NCBI GenBank assembly: GCA_026770025.1
Contig: JAMXDE010000006.1
Location: forward strand, 310,001-374,000
DNA length: 64,000 nucleotides
Origin: Craspedostauros australis
Lineage: Eukaryota; Bacillariophyta; Bacillariophyceae; Mastogloiales; Achnanthaceae
Direction: 5' to 3'
The notes beneath the pieces were generated by a model that searched no databases, was not told where the DNA came from, and saw only the letters and a program-made list of their open reading frames with translations. The translations under genes and the position numbers were made by a program. Shown here piece after piece: positions 52,262-62,099 of this stretch (position 1 is its first letter; each line of letters begins with the position of its first letter).

Positions 52262-52678
52262 ATGACCAAATCAATCAGCACCCAGCCAAGATTTACAATC
52301 ACGTTTATCGCTACGTTTGCGCTGATCTTCACCACAACGATGCCATCATTCTCGTCCGCGCTGTCGCCACCCAACATGGACCCGAGCAGCGTGCTGCATT
52401 CTGGCAGCGCCGATCCGTCGCTCCTGGCCGGATACTCGTACGGCGAATCCTGCCTGTTTGGAGGGCAGTTTACGGGCGGCTTCAACCCGTTTCTTGACGA
52501 GGATACCGCCTCTGCACATTCGGGCGTCGGCAGTCCATCGGCTGGTCCATCAACGATGACCATGCCGCCGCAGCAACCCAAGGCGCATCGCCGCAGCGTT
52601 GGGATGTCGGCAAACTCAAAGACGTTTTCGTCCGAATACATGTCGCCTGCAGCCTTCGTTCCAAAGAGTTCATTTTGA
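52262..52678 (+). CDS. Small protein of unknown function (138 aa) with hydrophobic start
   Basis: The frame encodes 138 residues. The start MTKSISTQPRFTITFIATFA continues LIFTTTMPSFSSALSPP, which looks like a signal peptide with cleavage near SSA. The rest is Ser/Pro/Gly-rich without clear structure (GGQFTGGFNPF; HSGVGSPSAGPSTMTMPPQQ). The end, YMSPAAFVPKSSF, faintly recalls a PAM2-type poly(A)-binding-protein motif, which would only make sense if translation began at the internal ATG in TTTMPSF. No homologous family is recognised. Expression cannot be judged, but base composition and Ser/Pro codons are like those of the neighbours. Confidence 0.45.
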   Translation: MTKSISTQPRFTITFIATFALIFTTTMPSFSSALSPPNMDPSSVLHSGSADPSLLAGYSYGESCLFGGQFTGGFNPFLDEDTASAHSGVGSPSAGPSTMTMPPQQPKAHRRSVGMSANSKTFSSEYMSPAAFVPKSSF

Positions 52679-53290
52679 TGCTTGTTGGCAAGGACTCACC
52701 GCTCCCATTCATCGATGCTCATCAGCACAAACAATCTTTCATTCACAACAGCTGCACCATAGAAACAAATAAATATAAACCAACTCAGCAACACCAGCGC
52801 AACGACACATGGACACATAGATAATCAATCTGCGAGCTTTCTTGTTCCAACGATGAATCCACATAGCCAAACAACAAGATGATGACATGAACCCAAAATA
52901 AGAATTCCGAATGGTTTTGGCAAAATTGAAATAGGTCTTTGCTAAAGACGTTTCGAGTCAAATTTATTGAACAATGACCCATTCGAGACGACAAGTCGAA
53001 ATGTTCGATTCGACAATCATATTTTTCGCATCTCCTAAATCCAATACAATGACCGCCGCAACCAAGCCCAATCATAGCTTCTGCCGCAACTCGCATCGCC
53101 TGCATCATTTCTGGCACAAACTGACTCTGTGTTCAACTCACCAAGGTGGAAGACCTTGCACGTACGCAACGTCGACCAACCAAGCACATCAACGATGGAT
53201 GCCGACATCGTTCAAACAGAAGCATCATACCTCGAGAGGTAGTCGTACCACCATTCGCTCAGGGCTCGTACTACAACCACCGGCTTCCAA
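52679..53290. other. Intergenic between small gene and sulfotransferase
   Basis: This holds the 3' flank of the small gene and the 5' flank of the sulfotransferase. It is AT-richer in 52740-53050. No gene or array is seen. Confidence 0.45.
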
Positions 53291-54433
53291 ATGATGTGGG
53301 CTTGCACAAATGGAAGGAACAAGCGACGCGTGGCGGTGTTGATTTGCATCGCACTCGGTCTCGTTACCTTTGTGCTCTTGCAATTGACACTGCATCAATG
53401 GCTTGCACATCAGACCCATCCATCGCCAGGCACAATCCAAGATCAGAAGGAGGCAACACTCCTCATGCCATCATCGTCATCATCCTCATCGTCAGCAGCA
53501 GCAGTGACATCAACTGCTGGGGTCGGTCGACCTTCCGCGTCCAACGCGAAGATCCCTGCATTGCCCATCCAGGGTTGGAACATCACGGATGATATCAGCT
53601 GGATCCTGGATTTCGCAATCGTCGGATTCCCCAAAACGGGTACCTCCACGTTGATGCTGTACCTCAAACAGTACACCGACTCCATCTTCATCTTCAGCCA
53701 GGAGCGTTGCGAAATGGGATACAACCAGCACGTCGTCGTCTTCAAAGATTTGTACAAGCAGTTCCGGCAGTCGCAACAAAGCCGCCGCCTCATGGGATTG
53801 AAGTGTCCGCGCGATTTGGAAGTCGATCTGGCGTTGCACAACTACAATCAGTTCTTGCCGCGCACCAAATTCATCGTGGGCATACGGCATCCCGTCCTCT
53901 GGTTCCAATCCTTCTACAACTTTCGCATTCACAATGAATTCGAACTACCACCGCCATCGCGATTGATTGGAAGATGCAAGACAGCCAACAAGGGGGTCTG
54001 TACTCAGCGTGCCAACTTTGCCAAGCATCTGCAAAAGATTGAACAGTGGCGACCGGTCTTTCTGTACGATGTCACGCAATTGCAACAGCGCACGGGTTCG
54101 TCCGGCAGATTTCGAAACAATTTGCAGCAATTTCTGGGTCTGGAGCAGCCCATGACGAAGGAGATGATATGGATCAAACCAGGCCGGACGTTGTTGGCAG
54201 ATGCCAATGGAACTGACACCAATGCGATCGCTGCTATTGCAGAGAAGAAGATCAACATTTGTGATGCGCAGCACGATAGCGTGCGAGAAGTCTTGCAGCG
54301 GCATGCGCAAGAGTCGGCCGAGTGGATTTTGCATCATTTCTTGGAGGAGTGGAATGTGCAAGTTCCCTGCGTCGATCAATTTCGCGCCATCATGGACACA
54401 TGGAAACAGGATCCTTGCCCAACTCGATCGTGA
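53291..54433 (+). CDS. Type II membrane sulfotransferase
   Basis: This 380-residue protein should transfer sulfate from PAPS to a glycan or protein in the Golgi. After a short basic head, RRVAVLICIALGLVTFVLLQ is the signal anchor, followed by a Ser/Ala-rich stem. The 5'-phosphosulfate loop is visible in FAIVGFPKTGTSTLMLYL (about 108-125). The 3'-phosphate site is in KFIVGIRHPVLWFQSFYNF. Cysteines at QERCEMGY, CKTANKGVC and the end (VPCVDQ, DPCPTRS) may form disulfides. One NIT sequon is near residue 97 and an NGT near 308. It resembles algal and fungal sulfotransferase-domain proteins rather than cytosolic SULTs. ATG 53291 and 53294 are equally possible starts. Confidence 0.85.
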   Translation: MMWACTNGRNKRRVAVLICIALGLVTFVLLQLTLHQWLAHQTHPSPGTIQDQKEATLLMPSSSSSSSSAAAVTSTAGVGRPSASNAKIPALPIQGWNITDDISWILDFAIVGFPKTGTSTLMLYLKQYTDSIFIFSQERCEMGYNQHVVVFKDLYKQFRQSQQSRRLMGLKCPRDLEVDLALHNYNQFLPRTKFIVGIRHPVLWFQSFYNFRIHNEFELPPPSRLIGRCKTANKGVCTQRANFAKHLQKIEQWRPVFLYDVTQLQQRTGSSGRFRNNLQQFLGLEQPMTKEMIWIKPGRTLLADANGTDTNAIAAIAEKKINICDAQHDSVREVLQRHAQESAEWILHHFLEEWNVQVPCVDQFRAIMDTWKQDPCPTRS

Positions 54434-54607
54434 TCTCTTTGTGCCTCGACGTGCATCTATTCTTTGGAAAGCTACGGTATCGCGGAGAGATTCTGAAAGA
54501 CTTGTTGACAAGCGTAGTGTACGAGCATGATAGTACTCTTCTCTATTCGACAATCACGTAGATTCGACCCTTGCACAGTCAACGCTCGTCGAACACCCTC
54601 TTCTGCG

Positions 54608-57556
54608 TTACTTTACCACCGTTTTGCCTCTGAACATCAAACTGGCATCCGTGATCAGCATCTCCCCGCTTTTCATTGCTGTGACGGTTGTGCCTGCGCC
54701 GATCTCCGCTATCCTCTTGTCCATCATGCTGCGCAGCCGCGTTCGTTCCTTCTCGCTGATCTGATTGTTGTTGTCGTCATGGGTCGGCACGCCTTGCTCG
54801 TCAAATTTGGTGTACTTCGGATGGCGATTCTGGCGCCTGTGCCGTGTTTCGACAGGATCGAAGCCTTCCTCCGCGGCACCGAACAATGCCCAAGATGGCG
54901 TGACCTCAGCGTAGTCTTTGACGGAGAAGGTGAAGGTGGGATCGGCCGCGTGTTTCGCGACGAGTTTTTGAAATTTGGGATAGTTGATCCACGTCTTCCA
55001 GATCCGGCTGCCATCGGCGGCGGTGTCTGTGAATTGATCGACGCGAGCCAGCAGAACGCTGACAGAGTGCTTGTGCTCGCACGCAAAGTCGTACTCTGGC
55101 GGGGCATCCGGCCCTCCCGCCTCGCGGAGCTTGTCTAGCTCCACCTTGAGCTCCTTGACCAGGTTGATGACCTCGTGATGCCACGGAGTGTTGGACATGT
55201 TGAGATTGGATGCATCAGACTTGCCGCAGAATGTGACGCCCTTGACCTCTACCAGAGAGACCTTCCCGAGCGCAATCAACTTGGCGTATCCCGATACTTC
55301 GTCTGAGTTCCAACCCTTCACAACAGTGAGGCGTGCTACAGTCCGCTGTCCCCTGTCCTTGAGCAGGACCAGAGACTGCTGCAGCCGTTCCCATGCATCG
55401 GAGAACAATGGGCGATCCACCGCGATGAGGCTCTCTGGTGTGGGTGCATCCACGCTGACGTACAGCTGCGTCACTGGGATGAGGTCTCCGATTGCCTTGG
55501 GATGCTGACCGTTGGTGACGAGGAAGGTGGAGATATCGCGTTCGTGCAGATCGGCGAGGAACTCGTTGATTCGCGGGTACATGATGGGCTCTCCCACAAG
55601 CGACAAAGCGCAATGACGCACGGTGTGCGCCTCCTTCCAACGTGACATGTTAACGCCTGGAATACCTTTGGCCTCCTTGATCATGCGGACATGCTCCTTG
55701 ACGGCCTCATCAACGATGTAATTGGGATCGTCCGTCTTCCACTTCCATTCTTTGCCCACGGGATTCTTGTGGTGTCGCCAGCAGAAGACGCACTTGTTGG
55801 CGCATGCCAGACTCGGCGTAGCCTCCATGCATTGGTATGATGTAATCTGTCATTCCAACACAGTGTGGAATCGCATAGACCAGATCAGACCAGATTGGCA
55901 CAATGCGTTGAGTTGCAGTGTGAGGCGATGGCGCAAAGTTTAAACATGCCATCAGTGAAATCAATTAAATGATGTAACGGGCAATGGAGTGAGTGAAATG
56001 GAATGACGCAGAAGGACGGTATGGCAGTTGATCGAGTTGGTACTCCACACCTGCTGGTCACAAAAGACAGCTTCCATATCAGTCAGAAATCAATGAATGA
56101 ACGGACGAAGCCACCGAGCTCTTTGCAATACAAAACTCACCCCATAGAATGTGTGCTTGTAGCACCCGCCTCTGTACCGATGTGGATTTCAACACGAGAT
56201 ACCATCAGATGCCCGCGAGAAATGGGTCGATTGATTGACAAGAAGCAGCGAACTGGTGAGAAGAAGTGTTTGGTGAAGTAGAGCATGTGCGTTTGAAGAC
56301 CATCCAGCTCAATGCCCGAGGCAATGTTGCAGCACCAGTGCCTGTCATGTACGAAACACCACCACAGCATGCAACAGCCAGCAACCAGCAACGAACATCA
56401 ACAAGCGTAGAGCATGAACAACATACCTGCCACGCAGCTGATGCTTCGTCCATCGACAAAGCTTGACGGCGCTGTGCGTGCCAATGATGCGGTATCCTTC
56501 CTTCTTTAAAGCGACTGCCTGGGTTTTGGTGACCATCTCTCGTCGCTCCGACTTGCCGTTGATGACGACAGTGCCTTCGTCTCCATCATCGTCGTCATCG
56601 CCGCCATTTTCACCATTCTCTTCCTCTTTCGCCTTTTTCATGGAGGTGCCCATATCTTCCACATCCACCACATCCGGTTCCTTCTTTTCTTCCTCTTCTT
56701 CGGCTTCGTAATCCACGATGAGTTGCGGAAGGATGTCGTGATGCAACCACGATTGCAGCACCCGGTCCTCATTGCCCACCGCGTCATCTCCGACTCGCAC
56801 CTTCCGCCCGAAGGTGGTCGCACCCAATGATCGCAATTTTTGAAAGGCCTCCTTGGCCGGCATGCCCATGGTGTTGTCATCGTAATCCGAGCATCCCATG
56901 CCAAGCACACCGATGCGCAGCTTGCGTTTCAGCGGGAATTTCTGGATGCGCCAATCGCTCTTGAGATCGTCCAGCGCTGTTTGCAGACAAGTCGACGAAG
57001 ATGGCCAGGAGCCGCCGTGATGTGTGGGGATAAGGATGAGGAGGACGGGATGGCTGTCGGCATCCTTGGGTACGATCTCTCCGTCGTCCTCGTTGAGCAA
57101 TTCATCCCACCAATCCCAGCTCTCCAACCGGCCGAGGTGGATGGTCTTGTCGGTGATCTTTTCCAATTCGAATTTGAGCTTGGCAGCCAGCTTGGCGCAC
57201 GTTCCAGTGACGGAGCCGTGTGCGATGGTGATCTGATTCGAGACCAGGACGCGTGGCATGTCCTCCGCATCCAGATTGCTGCCTCCGTTGTTGTTGTTGT
57301 TGTTATTGTTGTTGGGAGAGTTCTCATCATTTGGACTGATAATCAATCCTTTGCCAACCACCTGCACAGGTGCATCGAATCCGTCCATGCCAATGTCCTC
57401 ATCGCCTTGTGATGCGCTGTGCTTCGTATCATCCGCACTCTTGCTTCCACCATTGCCTTTGCTGGTCTTGCGTTGCATGTACCATGCCACGGCTGCACCT
57501 CCAATTGCCAGAGAGATGACGGAAAGCAACGGCATCTGCGCGCTTCTGCTGGTCAT
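54608..57556 (-). CDS. TYW1: tRNA 4-demethylwyosine synthase TYW1
   Basis: Exons 57556-56427, 56171-56141 and 55846-54608 join to 799 aa. TYW1 condenses pyruvate with m1G37 of tRNA-Phe on the way to wybutosine. The N-terminus has a membrane anchor (MPLLSVISLAIGGAAVAWYM) and an Asn-rich linker. The flavodoxin-like domain follows (ITIAHGSVTGTCAKLA, LILIPTHHGGSW, IGVLGMGCSDYDDN). An acidic linker, then RGRGGCYKHTFYGI, leads to the radical SAM domain with CANKCVFC (CxxxCxxC), WRHHKNPVGKEW, CALSLVGEPIMYP and VSVDAPT. Exon 2 is only 31 nt and encodes RGGCYKHTFYG, strongly conserved in the family, so it must be included. It ends with a Wyosine_form-type region (GVTFCGKSD, NTPWHHEV). Confidence 0.95.
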
Positions 57557-58182
57557 GGTTGATGTTGTCGTTGCCGGCAACAGCTGTCGCTCGTTCGCTT
57601 GTCCAACTCAATCTCGACCTCAAAGGGAGGGTCGGTTTGTTCTCGATGGTCAACGCAACAGAAAGAGAGAGAGAGAGAGAGTGGATGTTGGTGTTGGTGT
57701 CAATGCTTCTCGTGTGGTGCGCTGTTGATGACAGTGTTGATGATGTCGATGTTGGCGATGTTGTTTGTGCGATCAACCGATTCTCTTGTGTTCAATTTGT
57801 GGTGGTTGCACTGCAATTTTGTGCGATAGCGGTGGTTTCGCAGAAGTGAGCGTTTTGTGTTTCGTTTCTTGTTGTTGAGTGGTTGGGTTTGAGTCGATTG
57901 GATCGATCGAAACGTGCGAAACTGTGGAGAAGTCTAAAACTAAACATAGAGATGATGAAGTACACGTCTGAATTTATGATTGTGCACTCTCGGCAAGTTG
58001 CCGTTCTAGCCTGTTTGAATGGACACGATCGTCAGACAGGGCAGGAGAGTGTTGATACAGTGTCTGTAATTACCAGAGAAGGAAGTCCTGCATGATACTC
58101 TCCTGTATTTGCTGATGCCATCAACATGGTCGGTACTCTCTGTTGCAATCATATTAAAAAAGGTCTTGCCGCGAGTACTGCA
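57557..58182. other. Intergenic, TYW1 5' region
   Basis: This lies between the TYW1 start and the cyclophilin-like stop, both genes on the minus strand. It includes a GA dinucleotide tract at about 57660-57682 about 105-125 bp upstream of the TYW1 ATG. A TTG codon at 57580 lies in frame upstream but is not taken as the start. No other gene is seen. Confidence 0.5.
57660..57682. repeat. (GA)n microsatellite
   Basis: A GA dinucleotide tract about 105-125 bp upstream of the TYW1 start codon. Similar tracts sit about 100 bp upstream of the GST-HIT and HAD genes. Confidence 0.85.
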
Positions 58183-59121
58183 TCACAATATCCCAACCCG
58201 CGTGACTTCCATCCGCCGCAACAGCTTTCCTTCGTACAGCTTATCGACGCGCGAGTCGCCGAAACTCTTGGCGACGCCGCGAAAGACTTCGCGTTGCGAA
58301 TTGAAGACGGCCGTGGCCACGACGCCGGTATCGTCGTATCTGGGACGTTCCATCTTGTAGGTGGGCAGATCCTGCAGGAGATCCAAGAATTGCGCCGTTT
58401 CGGGCGTCCATATCAGCTGTCCAAAGACGCCGTGCGTCGCATCGAGGGCCGGCGCGGCGCGTGTCGTGATGGCGAAGGAGGGTGCGAGATCCAGGTTGCG
58501 ATGCGTCAGCAATCCCTTCGTCGTGTGCGATAGGTGCGTGCGCGGGTCGACCCAGAGCTTGGCCGGCAGGATGCGCGTGCCGTACTTGAGGGCCGAGCTG
58601 CCGCTGACGTCGGCGACGCGCAAGGATGGGATGTAGCCGCCATTGAGGAGGCCGTACTCTTGGTCCAAGCTGGAGAAGGTCGATCGGCTGTACGACGGCA
58701 TGGGATTGTCAATGACGTCCATGGGGGCCATGTTTGGGTCCGTGACGTAGGAGAGGAACTGTTTGACCGCGTTGGGCGCGACGTCTCCGTAGAGACCGAA
58801 GGTCAATCGCGTCTTGAGGACCCGGTTTTCGAAGGTGTCTGGCAGATCGTCGCGGTCGTAGAAGGAGCCATCCTGCCTTGCCACCCGAACGTCCATGAAG
58901 ACGCGGTCCGTGATTCTGACGTCCGGGAAGCTGGGCGATTGCAGGGCTGTGGCTTGGGCAGGGGCGGTGGCAGCTGAGGCACTGGGGACATCCAGGAGCT
59001 GCAGGGTTTGCAGGATCTGCAGCTGGACGGCGCTTCTGCGGTCCAGCATCAAGGCATTGGTCTGCGCCGTGAAGCACAGTGTCACAGCCAGCGATGCCAC
59101 AATGACTGCACTGCCTTTCAT
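58183..59121 (-). CDS. Cyclophilin-like peptidyl-prolyl isomerase, probably thylakoid lumen
   Basis: This 312-residue protein has a signal peptide (MKGSAVIVASLAVTLCFTAQ) and TNALMLDRRSA. A twin-arginine pair before a mildly hydrophobic stretch (RRSAVQLQILQTLQLLDV) and an SASA cleavage-like site suggest plastid import followed by Tat transfer to the thylakoid lumen. The mature part opens with ITDRVFMDVRVARQDGSFYD, then RLTFGLYGDVAPNAVKQFLS, the cyclophilin strand-helix signature. Later come YGTRILPAKLWVD, LAPSFAITTRAAPALDATHG and VFGQLIWTPETAQFLDLLQ, the latter matching the VFG-x-V core. Typical active-site residues (R-x-x-x-x-F-M-Q) are not evident, so it may be a non-catalytic cyclophilin. 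A TGACGTCA palindrome lies 292 bp upstream. Confidence 0.78.
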   Translation of the reverse strand: MKGSAVIVASLAVTLCFTAQTNALMLDRRSAVQLQILQTLQLLDVPSASAATAPAQATALQSPSFPDVRITDRVFMDVRVARQDGSFYDRDDLPDTFENRVLKTRLTFGLYGDVAPNAVKQFLSYVTDPNMAPMDVIDNPMPSYSRSTFSSLDQEYGLLNGGYIPSLRVADVSGSSALKYGTRILPAKLWVDPRTHLSHTTKGLLTHRNLDLAPSFAITTRAAPALDATHGVFGQLIWTPETAQFLDLLQDLPTYKMERPRYDDTGVVATAVFNSQREVFRGVAKSFGDSRVDKLYEGKLLRRMEVTRVGIL

Positions 59122-59137
59122 TGTTGATGCTGTTGGT

Positions 59138-59222
59138 GTTGATGCTTGCTGAACGTGGATGTTGGTGTTGATGCTGTTGATGCTGTTGATGCTATTGGTG
59201 TTGATGCTGTTGGTGTTGATAG
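59138..59222. repeat. Minisatellite, 9-base TTGATGCTG-type units
   Basis: Units of TTGATGCTG and TTGGTGTTGATG are repeated about eight times, starting some 17 bp upstream of the cyclophilin-like ATG, so they lie in its 5' leader. On the coding strand they read CAGCATCAA and would translate as Asn/Ser/Ile repeats if the leader were coding. Confidence 0.8.
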
Positions 59223-59412
59223 CAGAATCCTTTGTTCTTGTCATGTCGTGTGTTGTCTCCAGTTGTTTGGCCTGTCGCTTGACAACCCAGGCGCAGCGAA
59301 ACACGTTTGCTTTGTTGATGATGAAGGCGAAAGATCGGCATTCTCCACCATCGTCATCTCGCCCTTCGCCGCCACCGAAATTGAAGAGAAAGAATGCAAG
59401 GTAACGTTTGCA

Positions 59413-59420
59413 TGACGTCA
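59413..59420. promoter_or_regulatory. CRE-like palindrome TGACGTCA upstream of cyclophilin-like gene
   Basis: The octamer lies 292 bp upstream of the ATG at 59121 and is followed by a second TGACG (CGATGACGAC). It is a candidate bZIP/aureochrome site by sequence only. Confidence 0.35.
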
Positions 59421-60147
59421 CGATGACGACTCCACCGCTCACTTTCGCCTTGGCCGTGAATGAAAAATGAATCACGTCCGAACGTTTGGTTTCGCCGAAA
59501 ATGGTGAAAAGACATTCGCGAACACGACACACACACACGAAGGAGTTTCGGAATCAAAAAGCACTCCGCAAATTCAGCACATCTCCGAGCGCAATTTTTG
59601 GTGGCAGCGAGGGCGGGAAAGTACACACACGCGCGATGGGCGCAAGCGCAAGAGGAGAGAACACGGGAAAGAGAAGTGTCGAGTGTCGAGTGTTGAGTCA
59701 CCCCATCGGCATCGCTGCTCTGTGGTCGCCGTCATTGTCATCATTGTCGCCATTGTCGCCTCTGCCATCATCAACGCCGTGCATCTGTCAGCGGAAGAGG
59801 CATCGAAGACACAGCGTGACATCGACACATCAATGCCAATAGAGTGGTGCACACAATAGTCGTGCCGTGCCATCACTGTCGCCTGCAGCCATTGAGAAAC
59901 AAGAGCGCGCGCAGAAGTGGAGGTAAACGAGAAAAGAGATTCCCACGAAGTTCACACGACCAACAGAGTCCGCGGAGGAACACACCAAACAGCGATCAGA
60001 ACAGACCAACCCATCACACTATTATTCGATCTACCTCCAGCATTCCTGTCACACTGCGGCATCACACATTATCACATCGTTGGATATCGTTGGATATCGG
60101 TGGACACCAACAACGCTTGAATACAATACTGTACGAACAGACACACC

Positions 60148-61731
60148 ATGACAGACCAGGACGAACATCAGCATCAGCAGGACGCAGAAGCAGAAGCAGA
60201 GACACGCAGCATGCCCAGATCGCCATCATCCCCGAATGTGACCATGAGGTTGGAAATGCCAGTGATTTCAAGCAGCAGAGTGCGGAAGTTCTCGTCGTGC
60301 GGCTCCTTTGCGTCCGATCTAGACCTGTCAGGCAGAGGAGCAGCTGATGTGCTCAACGTCGCATCGACGGAGGAGAGTCAGGATGCAGACCGTGACCATA
60401 GTGTTGACCAAAGTCTTGGCAATGGTGTCAGCAGCGACACTGGCATCAACAGCGACGACGATGAAAATGACGCGTCCTTCCTGGCGCTGTGCGACGACAA
60501 CGAAAGGTTACGCAACGAGGTGTCGAGGCTCAAAGTGCACATAGCCCTGCTGCAGAGCAAGTTGAAGAAGCAGCGGTTCACTGGCAGTTCGGCTCAGCTG
60601 ACGCATGATCAGACGACAAACCGATACGCACACTCGCCACTATCCAAGTTCGCATCATCGCCAGCACGGACAGCATCGCCGTTGCCGCCACCACCAGTTC
60701 CGCAACGTACCACAGTTTCCATCCTCATCGATCTGCCTGCCTCCTTGCGTCAGGCCGCGGCCAGATTCACCGCGTACCGCCGGGAAACGTCCGTCACCAA
60801 CAAGTCGCATCAGAGCTTCCCCACGGATGACGACGTCGACACGCTGGAGCCCGAAGTGGATATCGAAATGTTCGAAAGTGCAAACGGATTGCACCATCGC
60901 AGCAACAGCCATCCCAACCCGCAGCCTCGCATGCCAGTGGCGTTGCCAAAGGGGAATGCCACGACGCTAAGCCAACATCCACTCAAACAGGAATCCTTCC
61001 CAGACGACAATGGCGATGATTCCGACAACATGTCCATGGGCGCCAGCGAATTCGCAGGTCTCATCAAACCTGCCGACGCCGACACCACGCTAACGACGGC
61101 CAACGACATCCGGCGCACGCAGTCTCGCAGCGACGATCCTTCTGCCGGAGACTCGTCCTACGGCGATGTCCAGGAACGCGCCGGTTGGTTGGTCGGACTC
61201 CTCGTCCTGCAATCCATGTCCTCCTTCATCATCGCGCGCAACGAATCCATGCTCAAGCGACATGCCGTCATCGTCCAGTTCCTCACCATGCTCGTGGGCG
61301 CCGGCGGCAATGCCGGCAACCAGGCCAGCGTGCGCGTCATCCGTGGTCTCGCCATCGGCACGGTCCACGACGGCAACGCGCGCACCTTCCTCGGAAAGGA
61401 ACTCATCATGGGCATCAGCCTCAGCTGCCTCCTGGCCGTTGCCGGTTTCATCCGCGCCACGGTCTTCAACGTCCCGCTTCTCGAAACGACGGCCATCACC
61501 TCCAGCCTCTTCATGATCGTCTTCATGTCCGTGGCGATCGGTGCCACGTTGCCGTTGGCCATGAAATTCGTCGGCATCGATCCGGCGCATTCCAGCACGA
61601 CGATTCAGGTCATCATGGATATTCTAGGCGTCACCATCACGGTCATCAGCTGCCGCGTCGTGCTGGGTTCGCAATTCGAGCCATTGGACGCTGCTCTCAA
61701 CAGCACGTTGGTGGCGTGTGTCGACGGGTAG
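60148..61731 (+). CDS. MgtE/SLC41-like divalent-cation transporter
   Basis: This 527-residue protein ends in an MgtE-type membrane domain. The first span, ERAGWLVGLLVLQSMSSFII, leads to a cytosolic RNESMLKRH loop. Then comes the hallmark FLTMLVGAGGNAGNQASVRV followed by RGLAIGTV. Further spans are LIMGISLSCLLAVAGFI, ITSSLFMIVFMSVAIGATLP and VIMDILGVTITVISCRVVLG. MgtE and SLC41 proteins carry Mg2+. About 345 residues precede the first span: disordered acidic and Ser-rich sequence with a leucine-zipper-like coiled coil (NERLRNEVSRLKVHIALLQS, about 118-137). No CBS pair or MgtE N-domain was seen, so Mg2+ sensing would have to differ. One MgtE domain per chain suggests a dimer. The sub-cellular location is unclear. 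Confidence 0.85.
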   Translation: MTDQDEHQHQQDAEAEAETRSMPRSPSSPNVTMRLEMPVISSSRVRKFSSCGSFASDLDLSGRGAADVLNVASTEESQDADRDHSVDQSLGNGVSSDTGINSDDDENDASFLALCDDNERLRNEVSRLKVHIALLQSKLKKQRFTGSSAQLTHDQTTNRYAHSPLSKFASSPARTASPLPPPPVPQRTTVSILIDLPASLRQAAARFTAYRRETSVTNKSHQSFPTDDDVDTLEPEVDIEMFESANGLHHRSNSHPNPQPRMPVALPKGNATTLSQHPLKQESFPDDNGDDSDNMSMGASEFAGLIKPADADTTLTTANDIRRTQSRSDDPSAGDSSYGDVQERAGWLVGLLVLQSMSSFIIARNESMLKRHAVIVQFLTMLVGAGGNAGNQASVRVIRGLAIGTVHDGNARTFLGKELIMGISLSCLLAVAGFIRATVFNVPLLETTAITSSLFMIVFMSVAIGATLPLAMKFVGIDPAHSSTTIQVIMDILGVTITVISCRVVLGSQFEPLDAALNSTLVACVDG

Positions 61732-62099
61732 CGCGGTGTGCTGCGGAGTGGACTTCACATTGAAACTAAAGAATAGAGCACACAGGCAATGCAAGCTCAC
61801 TTCGTCGATGGTCCCTCATTCGACTAGATAGCCTCGAGGCTGATGTACCAAACGTTGTTGCAACTGAAGAGGGAGTGCGTACAAAAGCAGAGCAGTGTGC
61901 TAGTTTGCATGCATGAGGGCGAACTGGTGGCATACACGCTGAATGTTGTCCAAACCATGTTTACGGCGTTGCTGAGGACAACAAGTATTCATGCCGTTTA
62001 TTCTCCTGCACTGCAAAGCACTGCATTGCACTGTAAAGCTGTGCAGGTTTACTTGTGTTTCTTTTCCAAGACAACTCCATGGCTGGCGCTTTCATTGCT
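61732..62099. other. Convergent intergenic region
   Basis: This short gap lies between the stops of the MgtE-like gene and the TOM70 gene. A CTGCACTGCAAAGCACTGCA-type repeat occurs near 62008-62034. No gene is seen. Confidence 0.45.

Larger units (their letters stand above)
59122..60147. other. Divergent intergenic region
   Basis: This is the promoter region between the cyclophilin-like gene and the MgtE-like gene, transcribed apart. It contains a 9-base minisatellite near the cyclophilin start and a TGACGTCA palindrome. A tandem GATATCGTTG repeat is at about 60083-60100. No gene is seen. Confidence 0.5.

Noticed and set aside
51955-52641. 228-codon minus-strand frame opposite the small 52262 gene
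   Set aside because: Translation is Gly/Val/Cys-rich without motifs and mirrors the Ser/Pro-rich plus-strand gene, as expected of a shadow.
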